Source of the DNA: Kingdonia uniflora
Lineage: Eukaryota; Streptophyta; Magnoliopsida; Ranunculales; Circaeasteraceae
Reading direction: 5' to 3'
Length of the DNA stretch: 64,000 nt
Assembly (NCBI GenBank): GCA_014058105.1
Contig: JACGCM010000560.1
Coordinates: forward strand, 5,828,001 to 5,892,000
Part shown: in pieces, positions 45,211 to 58,400 of the stretch
Layout of the letters: every line of letters starts with the position of its first letter
Position numbering within the stretch: position 1 is the stretch's first letter
Made by a program: the position numbers and the translations under genes
The notes under the pieces: generated by a model
Told to the model about the DNA's origin: nothing
Databases searched by the model: none
What the model saw: only the letters and a program-made list of their open reading frames with translations

Positions 45211-47369
45211 CAAACTTGATAAACTCTACCAACAAGATTTATTCTACTAAATGAAGAGCCATTTGATAGACAATCGTTAGCCTAACCAAAATCGTACTTA
45301 ACTAATTATTATAGTAAATGGCCAGTAGGGTGTAAATCCACTGAAAGGTACGTTATTCTAGGGTAAACTGAAATATAGGGGAGATGGGTTGCTAGTAGAA
45401 AATCTATGCTAAACTACTTGTTGATTTTTAAATATTCAAACTAACTAGATCCTTGGATTCAGCTCTATATTAACATATTTTGTTTGATTTTTAGGTTTTG
45501 GGTCTTCTCCTCGAATTCTTGTTTTAAGTCATACTCGAGGGGTTTAGAGTTTTTTTCTTATCAATCTGTTATAGTAAATTAGGGAGTTCAACTTGTTAGG
45601 TTTAAAATTAAACTCTAGGGGCTGACCTAGGGTTTCATCTTTTCTTATTGGTAATTTTAACAAACCCTAGATCTAGATGTCACTAAGTGGTCTGAGAGAT
45701 CAATCCCCAAAAAGGGCATCAATCTTTCTTTCAGTCTAAGCTTGCTTTTTACTTTCCCTAATTGGCTAGGTCAAGGTGAGTAGAAGAAAATCCTTAGGGA
45801 GTGACTATAGACCTCTAGGTCAGACCTAATACCTGTAAAAAAATCCTAACATATACCTATATGGCTTCATCCTCTGATTTAGTCTAAGGGGATTAATCCT
45901 GTATCATCTTAGCCACCACAAATAATTAAAAAAAAGGTCTAATTTTCATTAATAATAAAGTTAAGTTTTTGAGATACAAACTCTGTTCTCAAGCTATCCA
46001 AAATCTTGCAAAACGAAAAGTAGTTTTTGAGAAGGAGAACAAAGTATTAAATAAAGAAATCATGATCCTGAAATGTCCTTACAGCCCCCAGTTCATTCCA
46101 CCAGCGTAACACACGCATACGGTGTAAATTTCATCTTGTTAGACCTCATGGGGATGTGTGTCAAAAGATCATGATCCCCGACGCCCAGTGGTCGACGATC
46201 ACTAATTTAGGTGCATTGGCCAATTGCGATCATCGGCTAGTGGTGGCCGCAGTATCTTAGTTTTTGGGTTTTTTCCTATTTCCTTGTAGAGGTTGAATAT
46301 AGGTCATGCCTGTTGGTAGCTCGTCTTTATAAGAAATTTATATTTTAGAGATCCCAAGTAGCTCTTTTTCTGATTGAACAATTCTGTTGAACTGCTAAAG
46401 CACCTCAGAGTGGTTATATTGTCATTTTAGCTCAGATTTATTACTATTCTTGTCCAATTATCACCATTAAAGTACAAAAACTGAAGGAGAGGTAACTAGG
46501 CAATAATTAGATAAAAATGGTCTTAGGACGATAAAAAACCCCTTATAAAAGGGCTTAAATTCATCACATAAATGTGCCTATCAATACTTAGAGAATCAGT
46601 CTCTGTTGATGATCACAAATCCCTGCACATGTTTAGGATAAATGAAGGGCTATAGTTATAACCTCAAAATTAGGATTTGATTTGGACCCAACTGAAAAAC
46701 TTCCTAGTTAAAAATCTTTAAATGTGAAATCATTTTAAGGGTAGTTCTGGAATACAAGAAAATCAAACATGGTCGCACTTTTTAATCCCTCTAATACACT
46801 CGAGCTAGAACACCATACCACTTTATTCACTTGTAATATGTGGTATTATGTGAGGTTATATTTGGGTGGATGTTCTCATTTCTCTCATAATGTTCTTATC
46901 CTCCACCTAAAGAAAGTAAACTATTGACCATAATCACATTTCTTCTTAACCTTATTCTACCCATGATTCCTTAATTATGTAAGGGTATTCATGCAAAATT
47001 CTCTCATCTTTATCACGCAATACTTTATAGCTTAATATATTTACGATTAATTTGCAAGCGTTGTAGTAAACTGTGTATTATATGAATATGAAACATATAA
47101 CATACAACTACATTATCATATCTTGTGCATAAATGCATGATCAGGTATTATCTTGACCATGCTTACTATAGATTTCTGCCCGTAGGGTTAGAATACTAAA
47201 GTGGGCATACCAATGACGTTTAATATATATTTTGTTTGCGCAATGGAAATTCATTTTTCAGAGGAAAAATGGAGCAAATTCAGCCATGCGTGGTGGTTCT
47301 TAATAGAGCTTAAATCTATTTCTCATTAAGTCTCTATTAAAATCATCTTAGATGAGGTTAACAACACAT
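45211..47369. other. No clear feature; may include the LTR of the relic to its left
   Basis: AT-rich with many stops. I find no coding block, element end or repeat I can support. Confidence 0.4.
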
Positions 47370-49001
47370 GGGGATGATTTATGAAAGAGGCTCGAGGATC
47401 TTCGTGGTGAAGTTTGAAAGCAAGGCAAAGAGGGAATATATTTTAGGTATACCATCTAAGAATATTGGTGGTTATGCACTTCTGTAACAGGGTCTGAAAT
47501 CCTTCTTTAGCATGGCGAGATTACGTTTCTGAAGATCCTTGTTTTGGTTCAGGCTTTCGGACTCTCTAATTTTTGTTGCAACATGGATGCATTGTAGGTA
47601 GGGCTGCACATAAAACCCGCCAACCCGACCCGGATCGATCCAAACCGACTTGCTCGGTCAGGGTTTGATCATAACCCGGGTCGGTTTCAATTTAATAAAT
47701 AACAACTCGATTATTATCTGTTCGGTTTTGATTACTAGGTTCGGTAACCGGGTTGGACCTGAACCGACCTGTGTTTTATATATTTAACTCTAAAACCCTA
47801 ACAGCCAGCCTCCCCCCTCTCTCCACAACAACTATTCATCTCTCTCTCTTAAAACCTAAGCAACCAACCTCCTTCCTCTCTCCCACTAACACATCTTTGA
47901 AGCATTTTGAACTCATTCTCTAAAAAATCCCATGTACAGCCCTATATATGTGAGCGAAATCAAACATTAAAGAGGGAGTGCTTCTCTTCTTTCATCATGT
48001 ACAGAGTTCTGAGGATGTGCTTGAAATAAGCTAGAGAGAAATTGGGGAGGATAAGGATATATCTCTTTTATTCTCTTCTTGTACCTCAAAGATATTAATT
48101 TATACTTTTATTTCTACCCATTAGGAATTTTGGGAAATTTTATCTCTTTTATTCTTAAGCTTTGGCAAATCTTTACACCTCGGTTTCTCTTTGTTTGATA
48201 ACCCTGTTTAAGGTTGTGGTTGTTATAGACAAATTATTTGTGATTGGAATGGCTAAATTTGAAGATGAGAGAATCAAAAGTTTTTGTGCAAATGTCTTGG
48301 TACAAACCCGACCCGACCCAACAATTTTGCTTCGGTTCTGGTCTGGGTAGTCGAGTGTGTCGGTTTGGGTTCGAGTTTAAAAGTTAAAGACCCGATATTT
48401 TTGGGTCGGGTCAGATTCAGGCCTAAACCCAGGCCGACCCGACCCGTTTACAACCCTAGTTGCAGGATGTCGGGGGTACCCTTGGGGAATTCATAAATGT
48501 TGATGTAGAGGAGTTGATTAATCGAAGCTCATTTTTTTTACACATACTCATTAACTTATCCACAGAGATACCCCCTACCATCGTTGTCCCAAGCCCCAGG
48601 CCTTTCAGACTTTCGGATGCTTTTGCTACTTTCAAGTACGAGTGGATTAAGGGTTTCTACAAGTTTTGTAGGCTAGTTTTACACACTTTATCCCATTGTG
48701 CAAAGTTCAAAGAGTTTATTGAAACTAGGAGTTATATGAAGTTGCTTTAACCCATAACAACATCTTCAAGTTCGGCACTCACGTGCTAGCAAAATTTAAA
48801 CCTAACATCTTTGACTCTTCTAATCGATCACAAGGCTCAGAAGAATCGAGACATAATCGTAGTCGGTCTCGGACTCCTTTCAACTGCTCATTTTTTGGCC
48901 ATAACCGAGATAATCAAGAGACAAGCATCTTCAAGGCTGCTCACGCTAACTATCCGGTGAATAACGGCAGGTGGGGGAGGTATGAGCATGACATCAAATA
49001 A
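47370..49001 (+). pseudogene. DUF4283 / zinc-knuckle (LINE ORF1-like) relic split by a hAT-like insertion
   Basis: Before the insertion the plus strand reads RIFVVKFESKAKREYILGIP and KNIGGYALL, the DUF4283 pattern (47395-47490). After it comes DVGGTLGEFINVDVEELINR and a zinc-knuckle-like KYEWIKGFYKFCRLVLHTLS (about 48640-48700), where one Cys and one Gly-His remain recognisable. A Ser/Arg-rich frame (48783-49001) follows. Such proteins are the first ORF of plant L1 elements or domesticated relatives. Frame breaks show it is dead. It is truncated just before the FAR1-like pseudogene. Confidence 0.55.
47599..48458. mobile_element. Non-autonomous hAT-like element (860 bp)
   Basis: Ends are TAGGGCTGCACATAAAACCC on the left and GTTTACAACCCTA on the right, imperfect terminal inverted repeats of the hAT TAGGG type. 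Flanks ATTGTAGG (47591-47598) and GTTGCAGG (48459-48466) match at 6 of 8 bases, fitting a mutated 8-bp target duplication. Subterminal GACCCG motifs crowd both ends. No transposase is encoded. Deleting the element and one flank rejoins the DUF4283 reading frame. Confidence 0.72.
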
Positions 49002-49037
49002 GGTTTAAAGGGGAAGGATCCTTGGCATCCAAATCCA

Positions 49038-49481
49038 AAAATAAGCAAGAAGGAAATGCAGACTGGTTGTATGACACTTATGATGATAAAAAATAAAGTA
49101 GATGATGAATGGACGGTTAGTAAAATGTCTTATAGACACAATCACCCTCTTGGAACTCCAAATAAAGTACACATGCTCTGACTATAGAGAAAAGTAAATG
49201 AAGTACATGCTGCTGAAATTAAGAATTTAAATGTTGTGGGTATCATGCCAATAGATGGTTTTGAATACACGGTTCAACAAGCTAACGTTAGTAAACTACA
49301 AAAATTGGCTTAAATGGAAGTGAAGTGAAGAACTTGGAATGGTAAATGCGTGTGCAGTTTTGAGCTATTTTATAAAGAAGCAGTTGGATAACCTAGCGTT
49401 CTTTTATGCCTTGATGGTTGATAATGATAATCAATTGACGAATCTTTTTGGACTTACGCGATGTCAGTGATATACTATAAC
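49038..49481 (+). pseudogene. FAR1/FHY3-like (MULE-derived) gene, 5' part
   Basis: The plus strand reads KKEMQTGCMTLMMIKNKVDD, then WTVSKMSYRHNHPLGTPNKV, the end of the FAR1 zinc-binding domain with its HNH-like pair. After a break comes NACAVLSYFIKKQLDNLAFF and MVDNDNQLTN, then FWTYAMSVIYYN, the start of the MULE-type transposase domain. It stops at 49481 where the Tat LTR begins; the same frame resumes at 62083. FAR1-like proteins are transcription factors derived from Mutator-like transposases, so this may be a domesticated gene or a transposon. Stops and frameshifts (for example about 49180 and 49310) make it a pseudogene. Confidence 0.8.
49477..49481 (+). repeat. Target-site duplication ATAAC, left copy
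   Basis: ATAAC directly precedes the 5' LTR. The identical ATAAC at 62078-62082 directly follows the 3' LTR. Confidence 0.9.
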
Positions 49482-49998
49482 TGTAGGGACTTGTCCCTCA
49501 AGCTGGGGTAACAATGAACTAGTACCATGCCAGACTTACGTAACATACACATGACATACACCTTGCTAACAGTGATACCTGAACCATGAACTGAGGAGAA
49601 ATGTGGCTCTAGCAATATAAATAAAATAGAATGAGTCAAATATACATGTCTCCCACAAACTAACAGTTGCAGGAATAACTTCTACTTTTCCCTAATTCCA
49701 GGAGAACGTGCTAGTACACGTAAACAAACTGAGGATGAGGCCTATAAATAGGATGAGAAACATAGGAGAAAGGACAAAGTTTCTTTTGGCTCAAGAGATT
49801 ATAACTTTTAATCAAGATAATTCAATCTACAACAATAAAGTTAATTTTCACTAAATCTTGAAGCGGAGGTCATGGTTTTTACCTATTCAAAGGTTTCCAC
49901 ACTAAACACCTATGTCAATTTATATTATTTATTATTAATTATGTCATAGGTATATTTGGCGTAAGAGGTCATTCGAGCTACAAAATTAGGCCCTTATA
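49482..49998 (+). repeat. 5' LTR of element 2 (517 bp)
   Basis: It starts TGTAGGGACTTGTCCCTC and ends GGCCCTTATA (the terminal CA has become TA). It aligns along its whole length with 61555-62077. Confidence 0.9.
49743..49750 (+). promoter_or_regulatory. TATA box of element 2
   Basis: GGCCTATAAATAGG lies mid-LTR, a strong plant TATA box for the genomic RNA. The 3' LTR has the mutated GATCTATTAAAAGG at the same place. Confidence 0.6.
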
Positions 49999-50018
49999 TT
50001 TGGCGCCGTCTGTAGGAA
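49999..50018 (+). promoter_or_regulatory. Primer-binding region of element 2
   Basis: TTTGGCGCCGTCTGTAGGAA directly follows the LTR. It is the common Tat leader motif and matches element 1 at most positions. Confidence 0.7.
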
Positions 50019-50149
50019 AGAAGACATTTCCACAAAATCCTAAGGCAACCATTTATTCAACAATCAACATTCCATCATGATGAATTCCAAATGACCAGCT
50101 TCAGTAATTCCACATGAGTAATCCATAGAACCCGATCATCTAGTAAAAT

Positions 50150-51180
50150 TAAGGGCAAAACTCAATGCCAAAATAAAGAAGCAAAACAAACTTGGGCGTC
50201 AATTGGTGCATGATCGAGAGCTTCGCAAATTGGAGCTCAAAGTAGAAAATAGAGCTTGACAAATAAACTTTAGACAACATGAAGAACAGATGACAATACT
50301 AGAGACTACCTTGAAAGCTCTACATGATGATCAACAGGACCAAGCTCTTAGGAAACGAGTGGTCATAACCACGAATTCAGGTAATTTAGCATGAGATAGA
50401 TTGGGACCTAATAGCGCTTCTAGCAAAGGAGCTTTCTAGAACCACCATGTTGATCATCAGGTACTGGTGCCCTCAATTTATTTGGGATGAGAGGATCAAT
50501 CGTAAATTAGCAAAAGATGCAGACATTCAAAATGATGAGTAGAAGAGAAATGACCTCTATCTTGGGTGCCAGTCCATAAACGTTTGAGTAAGGGAAGCAG
50601 TAATCACAATCCATGACCTGTACCCCAGATAGTTCTAGCTCTGTACAACAAGGACAATTTGGGCAAATTACAGGGAAGTCCAATTGCAGAAGAACTGTTC
50701 GACATGGAAGTTCCAATAAGATTCTACACTCTTAAAATTAGTAAATACAAAGGTACAGATCCTATTGAACACGTACAATAGTTCTGAGATTCATTGGGGT
50801 TGTAGGTGAACTTAAATCACATTCTTTGTCGACTGTTTGCTACAAGTCTTTATGGGGAGCCACTTTATTGGTTCCATTCTTTACCTGAGAATTTTATTCT
50901 CACATTCGACCAGTTATAGAAGATCTTCGTCAAGACTTATGTTCATAATAAAGATAAAAAAGAAAACTTGTACACTTTTATCAGTCTCAAATAAGCCCAA
51001 GGGGAAAAGCTTGAAAAGTTTTTATAGAAGTTTCTCGAACTTGCTAGAAAAGTTGATAATCTAAATCAGAAAATAGTCGTATCAGCGTTTACTAATGCAC
51101 TACAACTCTATTATAAAGCAAAAAAGTTGAAGAATAATCAAAGTAAAAGCACTTGTACTACCTCTACCTCAACTACATGA
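50150..51180 (+). pseudogene. Gag of element 2
   Basis: A charged N-terminal helix (KLNAKIKKQNKLGRQLVHDR) precedes the capsid core: FYTLKISKYKGTDPIEHV, RLFATSLYGEPLYWFHSLPE, TFDQL, and KLEKFL.KFLELARKVDNL. These blocks align with element 1 gag. At least four stops or shifts interrupt it. Confidence 0.75.
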
Positions 51181-51292
51181 TCAAGATTCACCAGATCAGC
51201 AATTTAATTAGATTTATGAGAGTGAGGTTAATAAAATACTGTGATCTCACGGTACAGGAGAAAAAAGCTAAGCTTCTACCCGAATTAAGCCT

Positions 51293-51810
51293 TTGGCGAA
51301 CAATTTTTTTTCCAAAGATTGTGACATACGTCATGATAAGTTCTCATATCATGACTCACTAGTCACCATGCTTAAAATGAAGAATTTTTTCATGCATACT
51401 TTGATGATAAATACGGGCTACGACATCGAAATCTTTTTTCAAAACATAATTGATATCAGTGGCTTCAATAGATCTAAAAAAAATGAGTAGGTAAAATTAT
51501 CCTACCGATCACAGCCGGACCAACAACACTCGACGTGACATTCTATGATATCAATGCAAAGTCCCAATTCTTGGGTATAATAGGACATTACTGGTTATTC
51601 AGCATGCAGGCAATTTATTTCACATACCATCAGGCACTTTATTTTTAATGCAATGAGGGAATCTATGAAATAAAAAGAAGTCAAAAGCTCGCTCGAGCTT
51701 GCAAAAATTCAGTTTCTACGATTCTCAACACATCCGAGCGGTTCGCTTCATAGAAATTACATAATGCTAGTCAAGCTGAAGATCAGCCTTCAACAGTCGA
51801 GCCTACATAA
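51293..51810 (+). pseudogene. Protease of element 2, catalytic Asp lost
   Basis: The sequence HTLMINTGYDIEIFFQNIID corresponds to HTMLVDTGNSIELIFHSTID of element 1. The active-site DTG is NTG (Asn codon 51410-51412), which abolishes aspartic protease chemistry. A frameshift near 51490 and later stops follow. The end resembles YEIKRSQKLARAC of element 1. Confidence 0.8.
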
Positions 51811-51999
51811 TATATTGTGATTGATGAACATAGTAGAAGAACATACATTGGTACCAGGATTGTCCAAGAGGGGAAATAAGCTCTAATAAATTTCATTTAA
51901 GCCAATAGAGATGCATTTTCTTAGACTTTCCAAGAAATGCCTAGAGTTGACCCAACAAAAGCTTGTCACAAGTTATGTATCAGAGATAAAGCTATATCA

Positions 52000-52860
52000 A
52001 TCAAACAAAAGTAGAGGAGGCTCTCACCTCATCTCCGAGATGAGGTCAATAATGAAATTGATAAGTTGATCAAAGTTAGTTTCATTTAAGAAGTCGAATA
52101 CCCAGACTAAATTTTAAACATAGTAGTAGTTCCAAAAAAGAATAGGAAAGTCAGAGTTTGTATAAATTTCATGGATCAAAACAAACACACACCGAAGGAT
52201 AGTTTTCCTCTTCATATAATTAACCAAATTCTAGATTCTATAGTAGGATACAAACTTCTATCTATGAGGGACGCGGCCTCAGGATATAACCAGATACCTC
52301 TCCTAGATGATGACCAAGAGAAGACCACCTTCATCACCAGAAGAGGCCTTTATTGCTGCAAAGTCATGCCATTCGGACTCAAAAATGCTAGAGCAACCTA
52401 TCAAAGGCTAGTAACAAGCATGTTCATGGAATACTTGGGAAAAACCATCAAAGTATATAATAATGATATGTTATGCAAAGGCCTAAAGAAGGAGGATCAT
52501 ATTACACATCTCGATACAGTTTTTAACATATTATGGTCATACATAATGAAACTCAATTTTAATAAATGTCAATTTATGGTACACTCTGGTAGATTTTTAG
52601 GGTACCTCATTTGTAAGAAGGGGATTGAAACTGATCCTAATCAGATTCAAGCTCTAACCTCCATACCATCTCTAAAAAGAAAGAAGGATATACAGAAGCT
52701 CGCTGGAAAGATTATAACTATAAACATATTTGTCTCCAAATCATTTGATCAATGTCGATGGTTGTTTATGTTACTTCATAAATCTACTAGAAAAGGCAAA
52801 GGATGACAAAACGAGGAAATTGATTAGACAGAAGAATTCGCAGCAGCTTTTTAAGAACTT
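52000..52860 (+). pseudogene. Reverse transcriptase of element 2, YxDD changed
   Basis: The 211-codon frame (52171-52806) has MRDAASGYNQIPLL, MPFGLKNARATYQRL and IQKLAGKII. The catalytic motif reads YNND: the first Asp is Asn (codon 52462-52464), so the polymerase could not bind its metal. The fingers (VVPKKNRKVRVCINFMDQNK) lie just upstream, reading from about 52120. Confidence 0.87.
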
Positions 52861-52949
52861 AAACGATATCTGAGGAAATCCCTATTAATGAGTACTCTGA
52901 TAAAAAAATAAAGAATTGCTAATCTATCTCACAGTTACCTAAAAATCTC

Positions 52950-53840
52950 GAAGCCCAGTCCTCATATGGCTCAAAGGAAAATTTGAGAAGCTATTGCATT
53001 TCATCAGCAAAACCCTTACGCCAACAGAAACAAGATATTCTAAAATAGAGCGACTAATCCTAACACTCGTTTACACTTCCCAAAAGCTCAAACACTATTT
53101 TCAAGCTCATTCAGTATAATTCATGACCAACTATCCTATTCGAGAAGTTTTATGTAAGAAAGGAAAATAATGAAGAGCGTAACAACGGTTAGTAAATTTA
53201 GGAGAGCAATGGATCAAATTTGAATAGAGAACCTAAAAAAAAGGGTAAGTTGTGGTAACTTTTTAGCAGACTTTGCAATAGAAGATCCAGATTGGGAAGA
53301 ACATGATCCTGATCTAATAAAAGAAGACAACATCAATCTATGTTCTAAATCCTTCAAATAACGAGCTGAATGGATTATACAAAAAGGATGGAGGTTTCTA
53401 ACAAATGGATCAGCGAGACCTGTTGGCTCAGTTATATGAATCGTACTGATAACACCTTCCAATGATAGAATTGAGAAGTCCATACAATTAAATTTAGATG
53501 TCTTGAACAATATAATAGAGTACGAAGCATTTACTCATGGCATGGATATATCATTTGAAATTGGTATTCCTGAACTATCTGTATATACTTACTCATTGTT
53601 GATAGTACATCAATATTTTGAACAATACAAGTTAAACGGAAAGATGGTTGACTATGTGATACTCGTTACCGACAGAATAAGCAGATTCAATAAAGTTAGG
53701 CTCGATTACTTACCTCGAGGAGAGAATCGACACACCGACTCCTTAGCTTACATAGCTAGGGTGTTAGGGATATTGTCAAGATACTTGTAAACAAAGTAAT
53801 ATCAACCCCGAGATTTGATAGCACTTCAATATGCGTAATC
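52950..53840 (+). pseudogene. RNase H region of element 2
   Basis: Traces of the first RNase H (TRYSKIERLILTLVYTSQKL, about 53020-53090) are followed by a second one starting FLTNGSARPVGSV (53395) and continuing in 53503-53790 with YEAFTHGMDISFEIGIPELS and RLDYLPRGENRHTDSLAYIA. The order matches element 1. The Asp of the first motif (usually TDGS) is Asn (TNGS). Confidence 0.72.
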
Positions 53841-54089
53841 AATATTGGGGGCGATAAAGAGGAGGAAGACGATTAAAGTGAGGAAGCCTTTCCTCACATA
53901 TATTAGCCCAAAAAATAAATACGATGGGCTACTTCTAGAAGATCTAAAAGAATATAGAAAGTTAATTGAAAACTCCAAATGGCACACAGTGTAGAAAGGC
54001 AATATATATTGAAGATACGTGACAGACCCTATCTTAAGTGCCTCTCGAAACTAGGCACTGAAGGAATGCTAAAAAATTTACATGAATGA

Positions 54090-55130
54090 ACTTGTGGCTC
54101 TCTTGCAGTAAGACTATCCCTCACAAACAGGGCAATAACACATGGAGTGTTCTGGTTAGGAATAAGAAAATAGGCAGAGGAATACTCACAAAAATGTGAC
54201 GTATGCCAATGTCATGGTAACAAAATACGAATTCCTGCACTTGAACTTTACACTAGTAAAGTATTCTGGCCCTTCAAGAGATGGGCACTTGATCTCGTGG
54301 TAAAATTTCCAAACACATCGGGTAACCAAAAATTCTTACTTGTAGTAACATATTATTTTATGAAGTGGGTAGAAGCCGTCCCCTTTTGTCGAACTAGAGA
54401 AGAAAAAGTCATCTCATTTATCTAGGAACATATTATTACAAGATTTGGCTGCCCCCATCTAATTCGGATTGATAACGGGCCACAATTATTTGGAGAAAAA
54501 GTAGTGGCATTCCTAAAAAAATACAATATCATTCATTGCCCTTCAAATCTATGCTACCCCCAAGGTAATGGACATGACGAGATCACAAACAAAACCATAG
54601 TGGATGGACTTAAGAAGATGCTTCAATCTGAAAAAATGGTAATTGGATAAAGGAACTACCACATGTCTTGTGAACCTACCGCACAACACTGAGACAGTCA
54701 GCAGGATGTTTCTCATTCCTACATGTTTATGGAACCGAAGCCGTAATCCCATCAGAATATCACAATCCAATCAAAGATCACGAGCTCACTGATGAAGAAA
54801 ATAAGTTCGAGTTAGCATGTAATATGAACTGGATTGATGAAACATGAGCTCGAGCTATTACCAACTTGGGTCGATATCATTATCTGCTAGCCAATTCATA
54901 TAATAGGAGGGTTCATAATCGCGGGTTTAAATAGAACGACTTAGTACTCTGTGAAATCCCCAAAGATAGAAAGGAGTTGCACGCTGGGAAGCTCGCAGAG
55001 AACTTGTAAAGTCCATTTCGGGTAGTGGGACAAACTGGTCTCTGATTCTATTACCTCATGACAAAGTATGGCATCAGGTTACCGAGCCCTTGTAGCACTA
55101 GAAGGTTGAAGAAATACTATCACTTAAACC
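54090..55130 (+). pseudogene. Integrase of element 2, first catalytic Asp lost
   Basis: The zinc finger keeps CDVCQ, but the second His is Leu (TCGSLAVRLS against TCGSHAAGRS in element 1). In the core, LLVVTYYFMKWVEA has Tyr (54351-54353) where element 1 has Asp. RIDNGPQL and GNGHDEITN keep the second Asp and the Glu. The C-terminal part is traceable to about 55130 (LAENL.SPFRVV, then a CSTRRLKKYYHLN-type end). Confidence 0.82.
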
Positions 55131-55423
55131 CTATTTTCTGAGCACAAAATATATTTACTATTGTTCTGTGCATTCAAAAAGTGAGATTTTAATCTCCAAC
55201 AGTATGTACATTCTTTTCTCATTAATGAAATTTTTTATGTTTTTTCACACATCACTGTCTACCATTATACACATCTACATGTCTATTCAATATCGAATGG
55301 TTAAAAAACATGGTAAAACTAGCTTAAACATATTCCAGCTCTATAATTACAGAAATATAGTCAAATTCAAATATGAGGTTCTTTGGGGATTATACCAGAC
55401 GAACTCCCCCCAACTACTGGAGC

Positions 55424-58400
55424 TCAAGATGACAAATATTCTTCTACTCCCGCAATAACTATCCCTCTACCTAGTTCTTCCCGTTCCTTCATAATGGGGC
55501 TAATATCAGTTTCCATACGATTCAAATAGTTGCTACGATCTAGATTAACCTTACAGATACAACCCTTCAGCATCAAACAATCATGCAATACATCGCTTTC
55601 CTCCTCAATCCTCTTAGCTTCCCCTATAAAATATGCCATAACTGTTGCTATCTCTCTCGTATGTACCTCACTCGCAGTGAGCCTATCTCTATTTGGTACA
55701 GGTAGTTCGACAAAATTCCCATGTATAAGCTGTAAATGTTGGTCGCGCTTTGCATAGTGATTTTTTTATGCTCCAAGCGGCATTCCAACTTCGCTATGAG
55801 ACCATTCAATTTCTTCATCGTCTCTGCAAATTTATGCATTTTGACCTGGCCCTTCCTTTATATTTGATCAACTCCTGTACTTAACTTTGTAACAAAAACA
55901 ACTTCGCCTCCTTTTTCTTTATAACTTCATTCAAATTCCTTTCGCTAATCTGAGTATTATTCAAAACTTCCTCACTATTTTTGAACCGCCCATTCGACTA
56001 TTTATGACATTTTGAACAAATGCAAAATTTGCCTCCAAACTTTTTATGTGGTCTTGAGCACAAACCCCATTACTACGCTTCTTGTTCAATTTCTCCACCA
56101 ACTACCGCGAATAGTTAATAATTCAGCCTCCAATTTCTTTACTTGTCTAACGTGCTTATTTATATAACTATGTGCACTCATAATATTATCCTCCCTTTTC
56201 TTCAATGGGCTGTTCAACTTTTCATTATTGTCTTAAACACTTATCAACTCAACTAACTTTCCCTTCATCTGCTCGGTAAGGTCCCTCACCAAAATTTGTG
56301 ACTGGGTTAATTTCAGTTCCATTTTCATGTTTAGCTTCACAAAATTTTTCAAAACCACATGAGTATTAGTCAAATCGAGCAGGAGTTTCTTATTAGTTTC
56401 GATAAGAGCTTTTTCGTGATCTTTTACAGTTTTTAGCTCGACCTGCATAACAATCCGATCTTTCATTATAAAATTTGTAAATTATCTAATATATGCCTCT
56501 TACAAAAGAAATAGTTTACCCAAATAGCAGTTTACATAAATGTTAATTACAAATCTTACAGTCTAAGGTCATATATATATATCATCGACACATCAACATG
56601 AGCTGATACTTCTTTAGCTTTCAAGGTATGTAGGTTTCTTATTCTGGTGCCCATACATCCTACGATCTTGGGATCTGGATAAATACAACGATCATCTAAC
56701 ATTTTAAGGTACACTTCTTTTAACCTCCTCTCACTGTCTATTTTAGTTTCTAGAAAGAGGGTCAACTTCATTAGGTCTTGGGTTGCTTTTGGGTTATTTT
56801 CTCAATACTACCAGGAAAAAAATGTTAAAAATTTTAAGTACCTACTTTTATCTTTCTTAACAACCTCATCCTTCTTAATTTTATATTTGGCCCATCCTAA
56901 GCAAGCAGCAGTACACAAAATTTTCCAATGCTTTTCACTAAGTTCTCTATATTTTCTAACCTGAGCCTTAGTGTGTCCAGTCACAAGAGCCGTTGCATAT
57001 GAAACATTTTTCTCCTTAACGAGCTCTTTCTTTAAAGCCACAATTATGACTCACAGTTCATTAAGTTCCTACACATAACAATTTTTTATGTCAAAATAAT
57101 ATAAACTAGTTCCAAAAACATATTACTCAACAATGACAATTCAAGGGTTTTCCTTTCATAAAAATTAAAGTTTTCTAAACATATAACAGGCATCTCAGTC
57201 TACCTTTTCATGTTCCTCTAGTCCTTAGTTTTCCACCTGAGTAGTAGGGGAGACGTTTTCTAGCCCTGATACAAACTCTTGAAGTGGACCCTACTACGAC
57301 CTCATCTGGCCTTGGGATTTTTGCAAATTATACTTTCATGATAGCCAATATATCAACATAAGCATAGTCATCGTCCTAGAAACGTTGGGCAAAGTTGTCT
57401 CAGGAAGTAATCACCTCATTGAAATGTTGAGTGGACTCAATCCCGACCTTGTCCACTATTACCTGGTAGGAGGTTTTTAAATTCATAACCTCTGCGATTG
57501 ATTGCATCTTTGCCTCTGCCATTTGAGCTCGCTCACTTCCCAACTCTTTCTCGGGCTCTGCAATCCGCTCCTCAAGCTCCGCTGTCTACCACTGAGCAAG
57601 CTTTTTCCCATCCTTAAAGCCGAGGCAAGACTTTCAGAGCACCAGAAGCCAATACAGGAAAGATATAAACATCAAGTTCGCGTATTTTAAATGAATTACA
57701 ATAATTAGAAGTGCCACCCTCGACCTCCGTACCATCTGTGGTCCCAGAGGTTGAAACTAAAGTCTTCACATTTATCTTCTTTAAGGTCTTTCGACTTGTA
57801 TTTCTTGAGTTGGCCCCTGCAGCCCGCGGCTTCATGGCCAGTGGTTGATTTTTTACAAATATGGACAACGCCAAACTAATGTTCACTAGTATGTCCAGCC
57901 CAACAGAAGCTGCCCTAGATCACGAGTTGATACCTATCATTTTCCTCTTACCCTGAGACTTTTGAACCTGAAGAGATTATTGTTTACTCTCTTACTTCTA
58001 CTTATCTCAAGATCACCAAAAGTTACTTCAAGCACGGAACCCTCTCGAGCTACTACGTGGATTAAGGATTCATCTTTCTTAACAAAACAATGAGAATCTG
58101 CATACACAATAATATATTATATAAAATAGAGCACCACAAATGTATACAGTTCGAAGTTCGTAGGATCTACTTACATTTCTTAAATGATTTATGTAAGAAA
58201 TCAAGGGCGTCCTCCTCAGCTCCCTGGAGACACTCGCCTTTTGCCCATACCAAATTATCATTTTACACCTTCCCAGTAGAATTTAAGTCGAAGAATTTGG
58301 GTCGAGTATAGATAGAAGAGAAGTAAGCACCCCCAGTAGCGCTAAAGTATTTCATATTATAATACTTCATCACGTCTAACTAAGTTAATCTTATATCTTT

